Part shown: in pieces, positions 22,051 to 34,196 of the stretch | Position numbering within the stretch: the stretch's first letter is position 1 | Layout: each line of letters opens with the position of its first letter | Assembly: GCA_030533445.1 (NCBI GenBank) | Contig: CM060072.1 | Span: forward strand, 21,579,767 to 21,643,766 | Origin: Cyprinodon diabolis | Lineage: Eukaryota > Chordata > Actinopteri > Cyprinodontiformes > Cyprinodontidae | Length of the DNA stretch: 64,000 nt | Reading direction: 5' to 3' | Program-made: the position numbers and the translations under genes | Notes under the pieces: model-generated | The model's database searches: none | What the model saw: the letters and a program-made list of their open reading frames with translations, nothing else | Told to the model about the DNA's origin: nothing

Positions 22051-24839
22051 AGGCTCTCAGTTGTGCCAAACAGTTAGACAGTGCTCTGTGAGATGTTTAG
22101 CTCCTAGCTGTCTTCTTTGAACGTCTCTGATCTTTCTGGCGTGTTCTTTGGTCTTCTTGATTTTCTGTGATCACTAATTTTCTCTCTTGGACCTCTGAGG
22201 CGTAAGCAGAACTTTTTCATGATAACTTTAAAATACACACAAATGGAAATTGTTCACTAATCAGCTGACTTCTAAAGGGAGTTAGTCTCATTGAATTTAC
22301 AGGACTTCACAACAAAGGGGGCAGAACACAAATGCATGTCACACTGTTCTGATTTTAGTTATGTCCGACTTTGTCCTTCTTAAAAATCCAAATAAAATGT
22401 GATTACCTTATACTGTAATATGACAAGAAAGGGAGGTTTAAAGGGCATAAACACTTTTGTGTACATACTGAAATATAAACTGGACTTATTAAAGCCAAGG
22501 TATGTGTAGACATCTAAAACATTTACCTTGATAGATAAAAGCCACCGTGAAGGACAGAAACCAACAGAAAGGACAAAACATTTGCTCTAACCAATACAGA
22601 CATTATGCTCCCATTCATCATTTAAATGTGCGGTAAGGAAATGGCTCCTCAGTGACAGTGTGCTATTAAAGCAGCTATGTGAAGCATGTTATCAGTGCTG
22701 AAACACTCATGAACAGGCGTGTTTGTGATACTCTCCACACATTAGATATCTTTCTCTTTGTTTCTGATGCTGATGTATGCATCATTCTTCAATCCAGCAG
22801 AGTTAATATGAAATAAGCTCAAAGGAATGGGTTTTCCTTTACAGAAGCATTTGCTGTGTGTGTGTCTGTGTGTTTTTTTTTTTAAATAGCTTTGCTCTCT
22901 TTTTAAAACATACACCGAGCGGTTTTGCTTGCCACTCGGGTCTCACAGTAACTCTGAAAACGATCCACAAATGTAGCAGTTGGAGAAAATATGCAAGTGG
23001 TTTTTTGCTAGAATTTACATTGGAAATTTCCATCACTCCGAGCGACATTTCTCTGCAGTAGTCAGGAATGTTTAAAGAAGAAATGTAAAAAAGGTTAACT
23101 CAAAATAATTAGCTTACTGAAAACCCTGAGCAGGAAGATTTTTTTAGGACATAAATGACTAGCATTAAAGATGACAGACCGAGCTGTCAGTATTATCAAC
23201 TCAGGCAGCATATCTGCCATTAGTTGAGGAAGTAAGATTGTCTCTCTGTTCAAAGAGAAAGTTAATCTGGGAATTTTCTGTGATGATGATTCATTTGTCT
23301 GTTTGTCCCTTTTTTGCAATGACAGCATTCTGTAATCTGTTCAAAGATAGCCCTGAGAAAGAGACATAACAGTGTCCTAATTAAATAGCATGGTGAGGGG
23401 AAGCAAAAGGAAAGAAGTGAGAGCTGTCACTCAAAACAGAACCTTTTTAAATGTATCTTCAATTTAGAACATTTAACACCTCTAATATCTTTTTACGACG
23501 ATTTTCTCATGACATGTACAAGAAAAGGAAAAATCCAGGATTATTTCCCCTGTCTCATTCTCCCCTCTGTGGACTTGCCCCTCTGTTCCTGTAAAGCTGT
23601 TCGACCTTTAAGAGCACGCTAATCTCAGTTCGTCTGTCAGCCTGCCGGCGCCTTAATCCACTGACTCTCTTTATTCATTCTTCACTTTCTTTATTCAACC
23701 TTCTAATCTTTATCCAAAAAATGTTACACAGCATGTCCTCTTTCCTATTCTCTTTCTCTTGTATCTCCCTAGAGATTAGGACATGCAGCTATGCAAACGT
23801 TTATCTGTTTCCCCCCTTTTTTTTCTGAATTACTCTATTTTTGCTGTAATTCTTTCATATTTGCAGCCAAACAATAAAGATCACAGGGCTGCAGTAATAA
23901 ACAAAACACATAAGGAAGCGTAATAATCGAGAAGCTATATTACTATATTTGTTTTAGGGTGAATGTTATTGCTGTGCGGGAGTTAAAAGATCCTTTAAAT
24001 GAAATAAAACATCAGCAGCACACACACACACATACAAAAAAAACATTCGTTCATACACACACAGCAAAAAACACACAAAGGCTCTGTGTGAGTTTGTGTA
24101 GGTGAGATTGTATTTTTATCACTAACTGCTTCACCTGCTGGGTGATTATAAAACCATCAAGAATGAAAAATAAAGCATAAAATGTGTAGTTCAATGACAG
24201 CAGCCATGTTCAAGATGGCTTTCTGATCAACACGCTGCAACAGGAAGGATCATCACACACTGGGACGGTTACTACAAGGTCAGGAGGGCTGTTGGATCAC
24301 TGGGTCGGTTGCGCTATGGAACAAATAGCCGTTCTATGCCTCTTTGTGTGTTATACTTTTTTTTTTTTCCCCTCTCCCAAGGCGCCTGAGCAAGTTGGGA
24401 GATCAGGTGCGTGAGTGGAGTCTTGTGTGATTGTTGGGCTGTGAAACAGCTGTCTGAGAAAATGACTCTGACGAAGATGAATGAGATGGCTGCACAGGGC
24501 ACCGTCTAGCAGCGGGGATATGCTCCACCTTGAACATGTACACAGTACATAGTTATAGAGTGATGTGAAGTAATTGCCTGCTTACACGTTCATATACAGT
24601 TGTGCACAATTATTTTCTTTCTTTTTGTTTTGGTTCAGTTAAATTACTAGTGTGATCAAGACAATCTGATTTAATACAAAGCAGTCATTTCATTTATTTA
24701 GGGAAATAAGTGAAAGTTTCACGATTGTCTAATTGAAAGCAGAATTTGGGATTTTATCTATTAGATGCTGATTTAGCAAACTGAATAGCAGCATCAAGTC
24801 ATGACTATGCTGCCTTACTCTTTCACTGTATAACAGTCA

Positions 24840-24841
<2 letters not shown>
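22051..24841. other. Unannotated sequence with complex, CNE-like stretches
   Basis: No gene recognised. Stretches near 22590-22730 and 23600-23700 are balanced in composition and could be conserved non-coding elements. Short TG and CA tracts lie near 22854-22872 and 24018-24032. The 24170-24520 region is GC-richer, but no intact reading frame or repeat family was recognised there. Confidence 0.35.

Positions 24842-24874
<33 letters not shown>
24842..24874. repeat. TG microsatellite
   Basis: Uninterrupted TG dinucleotides for about 33 bp. Confidence 0.97.
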
Positions 24875-24878
<4 letters not shown>

Positions 24879-25170
24879 TCTGTGCCACCTACAAGGATGC
24901 ACATCCTTCCAAATGATCTTTTCAGCCCAAAGACAATTTTTTTCTCAACATTTGGAAGTATGCAAGAATGTATAATTCCCTTCCTTCTTGTTTTATCATT
25001 ACAGCTGACATTACAGGTCAGATATCTTTATTGAAAGTCATTGGTAAATTAGGTTACAGTACAAGAAATTACTCAGACATTTGAAGCCTATAGTGTTTTA
25101 AATTTTAGCCTTTTTATGACTCGTACGTCCTTGATAGTCCATTCTGGTTTGATGTTTCTCTTCATTTGTC
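24875..25170. other. Short spacer, nothing recognised
   Basis: AT-rich DNA before the next repeat fragment. Confidence 0.4.
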
Positions 25171-25335
25171 GGTGAAGATTCTCAGTCATCCAGGTCATAG
25201 TCATTCCAAAAAAGTTAAAAAAAACAATACAATGGACTTTGTTTCCAACTTTGAAGATGTTTCGCTTCCCATCCGGGAAGCTTTTTAAATTCAAAATCTC
25301 AGAATTTGCGTTCTAAGTTTTATAGAGTGGACCTT
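25171..25335 (+). repeat. Repeat fragment shared with 1851-1975
   Basis: GAAGATGTTTCGCTTCCCAT followed by CCGGGAAGCTTTTT matches the first copy along about 125 bp. This copy also keeps an upstream block, GGTGAAGATTCTCAGTCATC and CAGGTCATAG, that commonly accompanies the family in fish. A Penelope-like origin is suspected but not shown. Confidence 0.5.
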
Positions 25336-27262
25336 TTGTTGTGATTCGTTTGACTCCTAAGTTTTGTTAAATAACTTTTTATTTCACCTATTACTGACTC
25401 ATAGATGTCAGTTATGTTTTATTTCTTATTTGGCCTTGTACTTATATAGAGCAGTTCATCATGTACTGCTTTTTACTATTCTTTCTTTCTATAGTAATGC
25501 TGTTTAAACGTTCAGTTGAACACATTAAATGTCTTTGATTAGTAGAGCCTGCATGTGGCTTTTTAATTTAACATAAAATATGCTTGACAACAGTTAATTA
25601 ATGATTTAACAAGGAGGTAATTGCTTTTTCACAGATGGCCATGTTGGTTGAATGGCTTCTTTCCATAATAAATTAAACTATTCTTAAAAAAAACTGTTTT
25701 GTCATAAATACTTACTTCACATTTTTTAATATTCAGATTAATTTAATAAACTTAACTATGTCAGTTTTTCTTTTTCTGACATACACACACACACAGAGGC
25801 TCCATAAGAGGGCAAATACCTTTTCATATTACTATACACTGATTTTATGTTAATTCTAATGTTCCCCACTGTGCCCTTACTGTACCACAAATGCTCCAAG
25901 TCTCATAAGGTAGCTTCAGAGCAACACTTTGGTGCTGTTTTGCCTAAGTGGCAACTAAAAAGAATGGCTGCTCTGAGATTAGCTAAATCTGAAAATCCTA
26001 ATGCCATGGTTGTCTGTGCCAGCTGACACAGGACCAGACTTACGTTGATATAAACCTCCTCGTGTGTAAACACAAACACACTTGCACATACACTGAGCCA
26101 GCTTTGCGTGCTGTATTTCTTGACAAATAACATATTTATTGGATTACTTTTCTTTGTCAGCATGGTGTCACCCAGCAGTCATCCCTCAGACTGTCACTTA
26201 CAAACATGCACACATGGACACAGCTTAGGCAGATTCTTATGACGTACAAGCTAGTGCCACAATTGTCCTTGTTTGTATTGCCTTTATTTTGAAGCAAGCA
26301 GTTTTTAAGATTGAAAGAATGAGGACTTGTGGGTGTTTCATATGTGCCTTCACCATTTCAGCTTAAGGTTTTTTTTTCCTTTTTCTTGACGGGAAGCTGG
26401 AATCTCAGCAGACAGGTAGACAGATAAAAGGAGTCAGAAAACAAGACAGAAAGAGCAGAAGTGAAAATAAGGCCATGGCTACTCAGACAGACTTCCTTAC
26501 CAGTCAAATGTAGGCAAGAAAACATCATATGTCTGCACATTTTCACAAAGTCACCTTGGACAGACCATGTCCTTATGAAGCAGAAATAAAAGGACAGAGA
26601 GTCACCTCAAGGTTGGATGGATGTAGGGAAACAAGCAGGTGAGAGCAAGAACACAAGAAGCAGTTTTTAAATGTAAAAAATAAACTCACATACATGAAAG
26701 CTTTAGGACTTTCCTTTAAAGAACATAGGTGAAGGACAGGGAGAGCAGCAGAAAACATGATTCCTTTCCCCTGTTGTCCCTTGCAATACTCATCACGTTT
26801 TTACTCACTGTTTTGAACAAGTACTGCCTTGTGCCAGCCAGTATTTGTCGAAGGTTACAAAGAACTGAGGAGCTAAAAAAAAAGTGTTTCTATAACTATA
26901 TGTGACTTTAAAAACAGATTAACTGAGTTAAACCTTTTTCTTCAGTATACATCCTTTGAGGGACAATGTTTGTTTTTACATATTTGATTCAAACAAAGAT
27001 AATTTTATAAGGAAATTTGGTGCTGTCTGGCTCAAAAAATGATTTTTTTATTGCATCATAACATTTTTCTGTAGTATGGATTGTATTTACACTAACAAAC
27101 TCTACTTGACAGGAAAATCAAGATTAATTTCCTTTATCTGATTGTTTACCCATTTACCCAGTGCTGAATTGATATTTAGATCTGGTCAGTAACTTTAAAC
27201 AACAGTAATACTGAGTTTTTCAGGATAAAAAAAAATGCTGAGACCCTGTATTTGTAAACAAT
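25336..27262. other. Unannotated sequence
   Basis: No gene recognised. A possible but weak exon at 26161-26243 was considered and rejected. Open frames of 60-86 residues show no domain. Confidence 0.4.
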
Positions 27263-27294
27263 CAATTTATTTATTTATTTATTTTTTTTTTTTT
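27263..27294. repeat. TTTA and poly-T tract
   Basis: Several TTTA units running into a T-rich tract of about 13 bases. Confidence 0.9.
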
Positions 27295-29086
27295 GACAGT
27301 GTCCTGTCTGGCGATGTGGCAATAAGAATAATTGTCTTGATGCCAAAAAAGAGCCCAAGAGATTTTGCTTTCACAAGTGGAGCAGTAGGGCTATTGCCAT
27401 AGTGTTACCATAGGGTTCTGCTTGATTTATGCATATAAATCTTTATTATAAATCATGCAGGGAGTTTTACAGATTATATGGACAGTGCAATGTAAGTAAA
27501 ACAGGAAAGGAAAAACGGGAATAAAAGGATGAAAGAAAGAGGAGATAAAAGGGAGATAAAGATAAAACATTTTCAGTCTGCTTCATCACCTGCAAATTGA
27601 TGTAAAAAAAAAAAACAGCACAAACAACTGATATAGTATAAGAATATCCAATGGTATGTTTTGCATTGTTAACTTTAACATGTTGACTATAAGCCGCTGA
27701 AACTACCATTAGTTGAATCCACTTTGAGCAGTCAATATACCGAGGTGAGTGGCTCTTCATCAGTGCAGAAAGACCTACACACTGAAGAACAGGGCATAAT
27801 GTTGTTATGATAACATTGTATTATGTAAGAAGGATATTGCAGTTTACTGTATGTGGCATCTTAACTTGGCCACACTCACACCACAAATTTTCAGGTATGC
27901 TTAGCATTCTTGCCTACCTTGTAATTAAATTGCCTATGTTACATTATAAAATGTGAAACATCAGTGGTGAGTTATTGACCCAAAGCTGTATTGCTGTGCG
28001 CTTAGCTTAAATACTTAAATAAATACCCCACTTTGTGCATTAAGTCATTGAACTACAGTGCAGATACACAGTAATTTTATTGGATAAGTCTGCTCATTTT
28101 ATTCAAGAATCAAGGATAAGAAATTAATATATAATTGAAATAAAAGGCCTTACATAACAGCAGAATGTCACGAGGTGAACCTTTTAGGCATGACTTAATG
28201 CATAGAACAAATCAGTACACATGGTGTCCCAAAATTTTCTTTGCCTGAATTAAAACAAACCTGAAGTAATATATTGTTGAACAATGAATGATTACAACTG
28301 AGCACATAGCTCTGGTTAATACAGATCAAATCCACTGGTCAGGTCTAAAATTAGGGTGTAGTGATGAAGCTAGACTGGAACATCCAGAGACATAAATTCT
28401 AAAAACAGTTGCAAAAAAAAAGATATTTATCATCTAAAGAACAGTTTGAGGATTAACGGGCAGTGTTTTAGCTTCTTCTCAAATACATACTCCCGCCTTT
28501 ACCTTGATTCAAATTAATCACTGCAACTGTTTTTTTTTTTAAGTCAATCAGACAACTGCAGTTGATTCTGAATAATGCTGCACACATCCTCACTAAAACT
28601 GATCAAGTGGAGCATATCCCTAAAGTTCTAAATAGTTTATATTTTCTCTCCATATTTGAGAGAATACACTTTGAAATGCACTTTAGTGAGTCTGTAGATT
28701 ATTTAACAGCTTAGTACTAAGATATACAGCTCTGTTGTCAATCTAGAAACAACTCAAAACTTTCAGGTCTTATATCTCAAGATTACTCTGCACAACCAGA
28801 ATCAAACATAGAAAGACAACATTTAGTTACTTTAATCCAACTTTTCTAAAACAAATTTCCAGGAGAGTTTAAAAGTGTTGAAGCTGTTAGGTTCAAAAAT
28901 GTAGGTTTGTAAAAGAGGGACTGAGTCCACACAGAAAGGGATTTTCAACAGCTTCTGCAGAAGGGGAAAGAGCCAAACCCAACTTTCCAATTCTCTCTCG
29001 GACCCCCCTCCTTCAGCAGTGCCTTTTATTAACAGAACATAACACATGGGATGGGTTACAAAACAGTATTGTTCTGACAGGACAAT
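27295..29086. other. Unannotated AT-rich sequence
   Basis: No gene recognised. A moderately complex block at 28830-29040 precedes the minisatellite and could be part of an unidentified element. Confidence 0.4.
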
Positions 29087-29204
29087 TGATCAGGTCATAA
29101 GACGGAATGCTCCACTGACTGAATCACAAGACAGAGTGGTCTTCTTGACTGAATCAGAAGACAGAGTGGTCTCCTGATTGAATCATAAGATAGAGTGAAG
29201 CATC
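29087..29204. repeat. Minisatellite, four units of about 30 bp
   Basis: Four head-to-tail copies of a unit centred on TGACTGAATCAGAAGACAGA and GTGGTCTTC start at about 29087, 29116, 29146 and 29175. Copies two and three are nearly identical; copies one and four are more diverged. Confidence 0.8.
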
Positions 29205-29499
29205 TGATTTCTTCAGTGTTTCATATGTACATACATTAATTTTATAATCATCATTGAATAAACCTAACAGAAACACCGGTTTCTTTTAAGGGTTAAAACC
29301 AATCTTTGGTTGTAGCCTATCACTGAAACATTTAGCTGAAGTTTGTAGCCGATCTTTTCTTTAACTCCCTTTATTATGCCACTACAGTGTATTTCTTAAT
29401 TTGAATAAACCGTGCTGTACATTTTTCTAGTCATGTGGTGCACTTTGTTACTGAAATGTGCTGTACAGTTAAACTTACCTTCCGCTGCCTTACCAAATG
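29205..29499. other. Spacer before a hAT element
   Basis: Nothing recognised beyond AT-rich sequence. Confidence 0.4.
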
Positions 29500-29855
29500 G
29501 AAAGTAGTAGGGCTGGGCGATATAGAAAAAAAGCTTATCGATAAAAAAAAATGCATATTGATCGATATCGCTAATTATTGAAAAGATTTGAAACCATATT
29601 TTATGTGCAGCTCTGCCTGGACATTTTATGAAATTGCTAAATAATTTAATTTTAATAAAGAACACAAAAGCAGACTTCGAATTAAATCTTTATTTAACCA
29701 ACTTTTTTAACCATGACAATTGTTTTAAAGAGAAATAACTTAAGAGACCTGAGTTATGTTATTAAATACTGACAAAGAATAAACTAAAATGACCAGAAAA
29801 GTGACCAAAATAAATATAACAAATAAATAAATGGACCCCCCCCGCCCCAATTCTT

Positions 29856-29880
29856 CTAAGCTGAACCTCGTTCAGCTTAG
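29856..29880. repeat. Perfect hairpin within the hAT element
   Basis: CTAAGCTGAA and TTCAGCTTAG are perfect inverted repeats around a 5-nt loop. Such subterminal hairpins occur in some hAT elements; function is not shown. Confidence 0.85.
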
Positions 29881-29938
29881 TTTCCTGCTTTAACCGAAGT
29901 TATTACTTTGAAGTTGCTGGCCCCTCAGCATTTTTCTC

Positions 29939-30247
29939 TCAATTGTTAGAACTACATGGGAAACTGCCCAGAACTGAAAATATATATATATTTTCCCGAA
30001 ATTCCCGAAGATTCCTCGGAGCAGAGCCGCGCCGTGGCCTACACAGCTCGTACTCCTGCGGGTGTGAGCGGCTGAGATGATAAACAAAAGTTGGTTCAGA
30101 CTTCGTTTTCACTGGTTCCCTACACATTTTACAGATGACTGTGGTTTGTTTTTTGTCCGACTTGCCATGACCGAAATACTGCCAAACTGGCGAACTACAA
30201 AAACACTTTTTTGGAACAATTTCCTCCGCCTCTCCTTGCTGCGACAT
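29939..30247 (-). pseudogene. hAT transposase N-terminal BED zinc finger, truncated but open
   Basis: The open frame extends from 30346 to 29939 (135 residues); the likely start is Met34 (codon at 30245-30247), since homologous N termini begin close to the finger. The BED finger is complete: VPKK and SPVWQYFG lead-in (Trp55), then Cys72 and Cys75 in the run VICKMC, then His90 and His95 in HLSRSH. BED fingers bind transposon ends in hAT (ZBED-type) transposases. After about residue 100 the frame runs into unrelated sequence and stops; the dimerisation and DDE catalytic regions are absent. A splice donor after the finger cannot be excluded. A finger without a catalytic domain could still bind hAT ends, but no expression evidence can be drawn from sequence. 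A hAT origin is well supported; a host function is speculation. Confidence 0.75.
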
Positions 30248-30492
30248 CTTCATGTGCTCTGTGTTGTGGTTTGAGAGGGCGGCGCTTTGTGACGGCGTGC
30301 CTGGGTCCGCGATTGCGATTGGTTGGGAGGAAGTAGTGATTAGCATAAACCTACATGCTAGGCTACAATGAGAAGGAAGGAAAACTGCGTTTCTTTATCG
30401 AACTTTTATCGACTCTCTTTTTTTCTATTGCGCCACACGTCTATCGATCGATATATATCATTATTGAATTATCGCCCAGCCCTAGACAGTAG

Positions 30493-32329
30493 CATATTAA
30501 AGCTATAACAAGGGATTTTGTTTTTGATTGTAGCAGAAGTTTGTCTATATTAGCCTGTTATTTCAGTTTTGATACAAAAGAATTTTGTCTGAGTACACAG
30601 AGGTATGCCTATCCTAAATTACTATACGCAAGCTGAACTGGTGTCCCTTAACCGCATGTGTCAGCACTGACATAATTGTTTCTAAGGCAAAAAGTCTATC
30701 TGTCCCCAATAGTTTAGAACCTGATAATTTGGCATACCTTACATTTAGGAATAGCTTTGTGTCTTCTTGGGCAACAGCTGGACTGTTTCGTTCTTAGCCA
30801 TTAGACCAAGTTGGCTTCAATTCATTATATTTCTTGCATGGTTACCAATAACCTCTCAGCTATCAGTGTTATTACGGTTGATAATTACAGTCATCACAGA
30901 TGCATTTCCTGTGATGATGTGAGTAGAACCTTCTATAATCGACACATTATAGTTATCATTGTTCAGGAAGCACAATGTGTATTAAAGCTGCTAACACTAA
31001 TGGATTCTTTCAAGTTTCCGATTTAGGCATTATTACTTGAGTATTTATGTCTTAGTCTCATGGAGGAATCTTTAATCGCAAATCACAAGCCTGATTTCTT
31101 TGTAACATCAAAGCCATGGAACCTTTCAAATTTAAACTATGCTGCAAAAGATTAGTGGGAGATTTTCTATTAACATGTTTTGGTGGTGAGAGGTATTTAT
31201 TTATGTGATGGAACTATTAAAGATGGATATTAAAGAACAGCCTGGCGCATCTTACCAACACACAAGCAGGGCAAAATACAAAGCATTTTAATCTGCCTGC
31301 TCATTTGCTGATGGACTATTTGTTGGAACTTGTGCAATATCTTCGCATTTATTTGAACTGACCAAACTAATTTGTGGTTTTATATTTTGTCGTATTATTT
31401 TTCGGCTACGTCTGCACTGTCCGTGAACCTATTATATCTCTTTTATTGTTGCCATCCTCTTCTGTTACATTTACCAGCTGATGTAAGGCAAGGCCGCCTC
31501 TCTGTGCCTGGTGTCTATTTGCTCTCATTCAGGGGATTCACTTGAGAGGCCACAGCTCAAATAAATTCACTCAACAGCGACTGCTCAGTAGGGACCCCTC
31601 ACTCGCTTCTCAACTTGCTTGCTCATTCTCTCCCTGTTACTCTGCTTTTCAGCCTCCCTACACATCACTCTTTTTCAATCTCAGTCCTTTGCGTCTTGTT
31701 CTTTTTCATTCCTTACCAGAATGTTGGTCTCCCGTACTTACTGCAAATACAGTATCTTTCAAAATCTGTGACTTTTGTACTTTACATTTAGGAACAACAC
31801 TTTAGTTTGACAACTTTAAGTGATTTTAACCACGTTACATAACAATATAATTTATAATTATGGTTCAGTATCAATATGAAACATGAAACTGTATACCATT
31901 ATTTCCTATTTATAGCAACATCTATTGCCTGGACGTTTTTTTTTAGAAAGTATAGTAAACATGAAAGCCTCATTTCTACATTCTTTGAACTTTTAACAAT
32001 TAAAGTGTTTCAATATCTTGTCACATTACAACTTTAAATACACTTATTCCACAGAAGTTTTGGCAAAGTAATTTTTTTTCTGTCATAGAGAAAAAAATGT
32101 ATTTGCTTCTTTAGGTCCAGCTAGTGCTATAGTGCCCCCTATAGAAGCAGTCAGTGCCTCTAGGCTGGCATCCTATTTCTACATGCATCACAATGTATCA
32201 GCAATTTGAAGTAACACACTAAGACAGGATGATGGGGTTAAATTCAAAGACATGTTTTTCATTTTACCAACCAAATCCCGTTTTTACTGCCAAATCCTCT
32301 TTCTCATCCTCATGGTTCCCCCTATATGT
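30493..32329. other. Unannotated AT-rich sequence
   Basis: No gene recognised. A short stretch near 32015-32050 (TCTTGTCACATTACAACTTT) resembles a block common in fish Tc1-like repeats, too short to call. The 31430-31560 region is more complex than average. Confidence 0.4.
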
Positions 32330-32845
32330 GGTGGATCAACTGGGGGATGGCCTTCCATCACTCCTGCAGGCCGGATCCCAGCTGGGTCCCATGAGGAAGA
32401 ACCGACCACCAGGAGCTCGCCAACGAACACCAACCCCAGGCCTGGTGGGGTCCCTACTCCACTGTACCAAGTGACATCATGTGCCTTGATTTCTTTAGTC
32501 TTCATGGTGGATTTTTTAACAGTAGGGTGACTGAGCACTCCCTTAGAAATAGGGTAAGGAGCTTGGTCATCCAGGAGGGGCTCAGCATACAGCCGCGAAT
32601 CATCTAAGATGTCTCTGCCATCTTTTTGGAATGCCCCCTGGAAGTCTCCCTCATAAGTTGTTTCAGGCATGTCCCAGTGGGAGGAGGCCCAGGGGATGAC
32701 CACCCACACGCCACAGGGACCACATCTCTCGGCTGGCCTGGAATTGCATCGGGCTTTCCCCAGCAAAGGTAGAGGAAGTATTTGCTTAGAGGAAAATTCA
32801 GGGAGTCTGCTGAGTCTGCTGCTCCTGCAACCCTGTCTCTAATGA
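32330..32845 (+). repeat. LINE-derived segment (3' half of a teleost non-LTR element)
   Basis: The blocks GGTAAGGAGCTTGGTCATCC, AGGAGGGGCTCAGCATA, GGCATGTCCCAGTGGGAGGA, GGCCCAGGGGATGACC and TCTCTCGGCTGGCCTGG follow in the order of a widespread fish non-LTR retrotransposon tail (the family that ends in GGATAAGCGG plus ATGG repeats). The terminal part is missing. The 160-residue frame on the opposite strand (32284-32766) is an antisense shadow of this repeat and not a gene. Confidence 0.62.
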
Positions 32846-33149
32846 AGCATAGACACCTGATTAATATCTATATAAAATACTTCTGATCCAGAACTACATG
32901 GTAGTCTGGGGAAAGTAGCCAGAGGTTTAGCTTTAGTTTTTCAGCCTCTCGTGGGCAGGCTGAGCAAAATTCCAGGCATGGCTGATGTCTTTTAAAATAA
33001 AAAAATATATATGTTTAAATATTGCTAGGTTAACAATTTAAATTTGGGGGCTTTATCCTGGGGCTTATTTCAAATAGATGAAAAAAAGAATATTAATAAC
33101 GACTGATATGACAGGCTTTATGTTATTATTTTGAAAGTACACAAGCAAG
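32846..33149. other. Spacer between repeat fragments
   Basis: AT-rich; nothing recognised. Confidence 0.4.
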
Positions 33150-33275
33150 AAATTGGAAAAGAGAGAGGGGGAAGACATGCTGGCACTAAAGCCTGCAGTG
33201 GCCTCGTGGAGGACTAAAGCCTGCCAAACCGGGGTTCCCACCTTGATGCCTGCACCCCATATTGCCCAGCCCTAT
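33150..33275. repeat. Short fragments of teleost repeats
   Basis: GAGAGGGGGAAGACATGC and GCCTCGTGGAGGACTAAAGC resemble a common fish interspersed repeat. ATTGCCCAGCCCTA at the right edge resembles the end of the hAT family at 29508-30484, but no partner end was found, so it may be a solo terminus or chance. Confidence 0.3.
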
Positions 33276-34196
33276 TCAAGAGGTTGATCATAATCAATAT
33301 AACTTAGCAGGTGGACTCAAGAAGACCTACAGCCAAAACTGATGAAAATCCTTGCATTTTGTTCATGTTCAGGCTTTGGTATTTTCTTTATTTTCTTTTC
33401 CATTTAAAAATCTGTTTCTATGTTCAGTTAGTTTGTCTGATCGTGGCTGCAGTACATTCATTGGAACAGACTGTTCTCTAGTATTTTAAAGCAGGGTCAT
33501 TTTTTGCAGTGTTCCATGCCCTGCATTCCAAAGTTTTTCAAATAAACTCAATGTGCAGATAAGCTCATGGAGAGCTGAGCACACTTCCATAACACAGACA
33601 GCTAATCGTGTCTCTCCTCATCCGGGAGGAGCATGAATAAAACAGGGGTACATCTACAGAGTGAGCAGCAGTGAATTCCGGTGCTTCTCTCTTCAGCAGA
33701 AGAGCCATATTCCAGACACAATATCAGTGTCTGAACGTAAAGGTTTTGCTCTTTCTAGGACCTTGTCCGGCATGAGAACTTGCTGTTGCATGCAAAACCA
33801 TTCTTCAAACTCTCTCTCATTCACATCTGTATGAAAACCGGTTTGCTATTACAATAACATCCCGCTTGCTAGCATGTCAGTGTCCTTGCTATGCCCCTGC
33901 TATGCAAAATCTTAATCAGATTAAATTTAACATTATTGTATTTTCCTTTAGCCACAGAGTAGGTGGAAATCGATCTGTTTGTTCAACATCTATTGTTAAA
34001 AGAAGCTATGGTGTTATTTTTCTCCAACATAAAAAATTAATATTTTAAGATACATTATATGATTTTGTTATCATACATACATACATACATAAAGGCATGT
34101 AGAGCCATCCTCTCTGTTCATCTGGCTCAGACAATCAACTCTGGGCAATAGTTCTATAAAACTTCAGAATAAGACTCAAACCATGTGTCTCATGAT
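33276..34196. other. Unannotated sequence
   Basis: No gene recognised. A CATA microsatellite lies at 34072-34090. Confidence 0.45.

Larger units (their letters stand above)
29500..30492 (-). mobile_element. hAT element retaining a BED-finger exon
   Basis: The element proper is 29508-30484 (977 bp), starting TAGGGCTGGGCGATAT and ending ATCGCCCAGCCCTA, an inverted repeat of 14 bp. The flanks GAAAGTAG (29500-29507) and GACAGTAG (30485-30492) match at 7 of 8 positions, fitting an old 8-bp duplication. Subterminal ATCGAT-rich stretches and a 10-bp-stem hairpin at 29856-29880 are present. The minus strand carries the start of a transposase gene (BED finger), but the catalytic RNase-H-like domain is gone, so the element is an internally deleted, non-autonomous derivative. 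Confidence 0.88.

Noticed and set aside
24598..24625. TACAGTTGTGCACAATTATT as a Tc1-type terminus
   Set aside because: Too short, with no partner end and no flanking TA-bounded element.
26161..26243. Possible 83-bp exon with a good acceptor whose phase would fit between the two candidate exons
   Set aside because: The donor GTACAA is weak, the peptide is low-information, and the matching phase can be coincidence.
32284..32766. The longest open frame in the window, 160 residues on the minus strand
   Set aside because: It is the antisense of a LINE-derived repeat on the plus strand, with no domain and no splice or promoter support.
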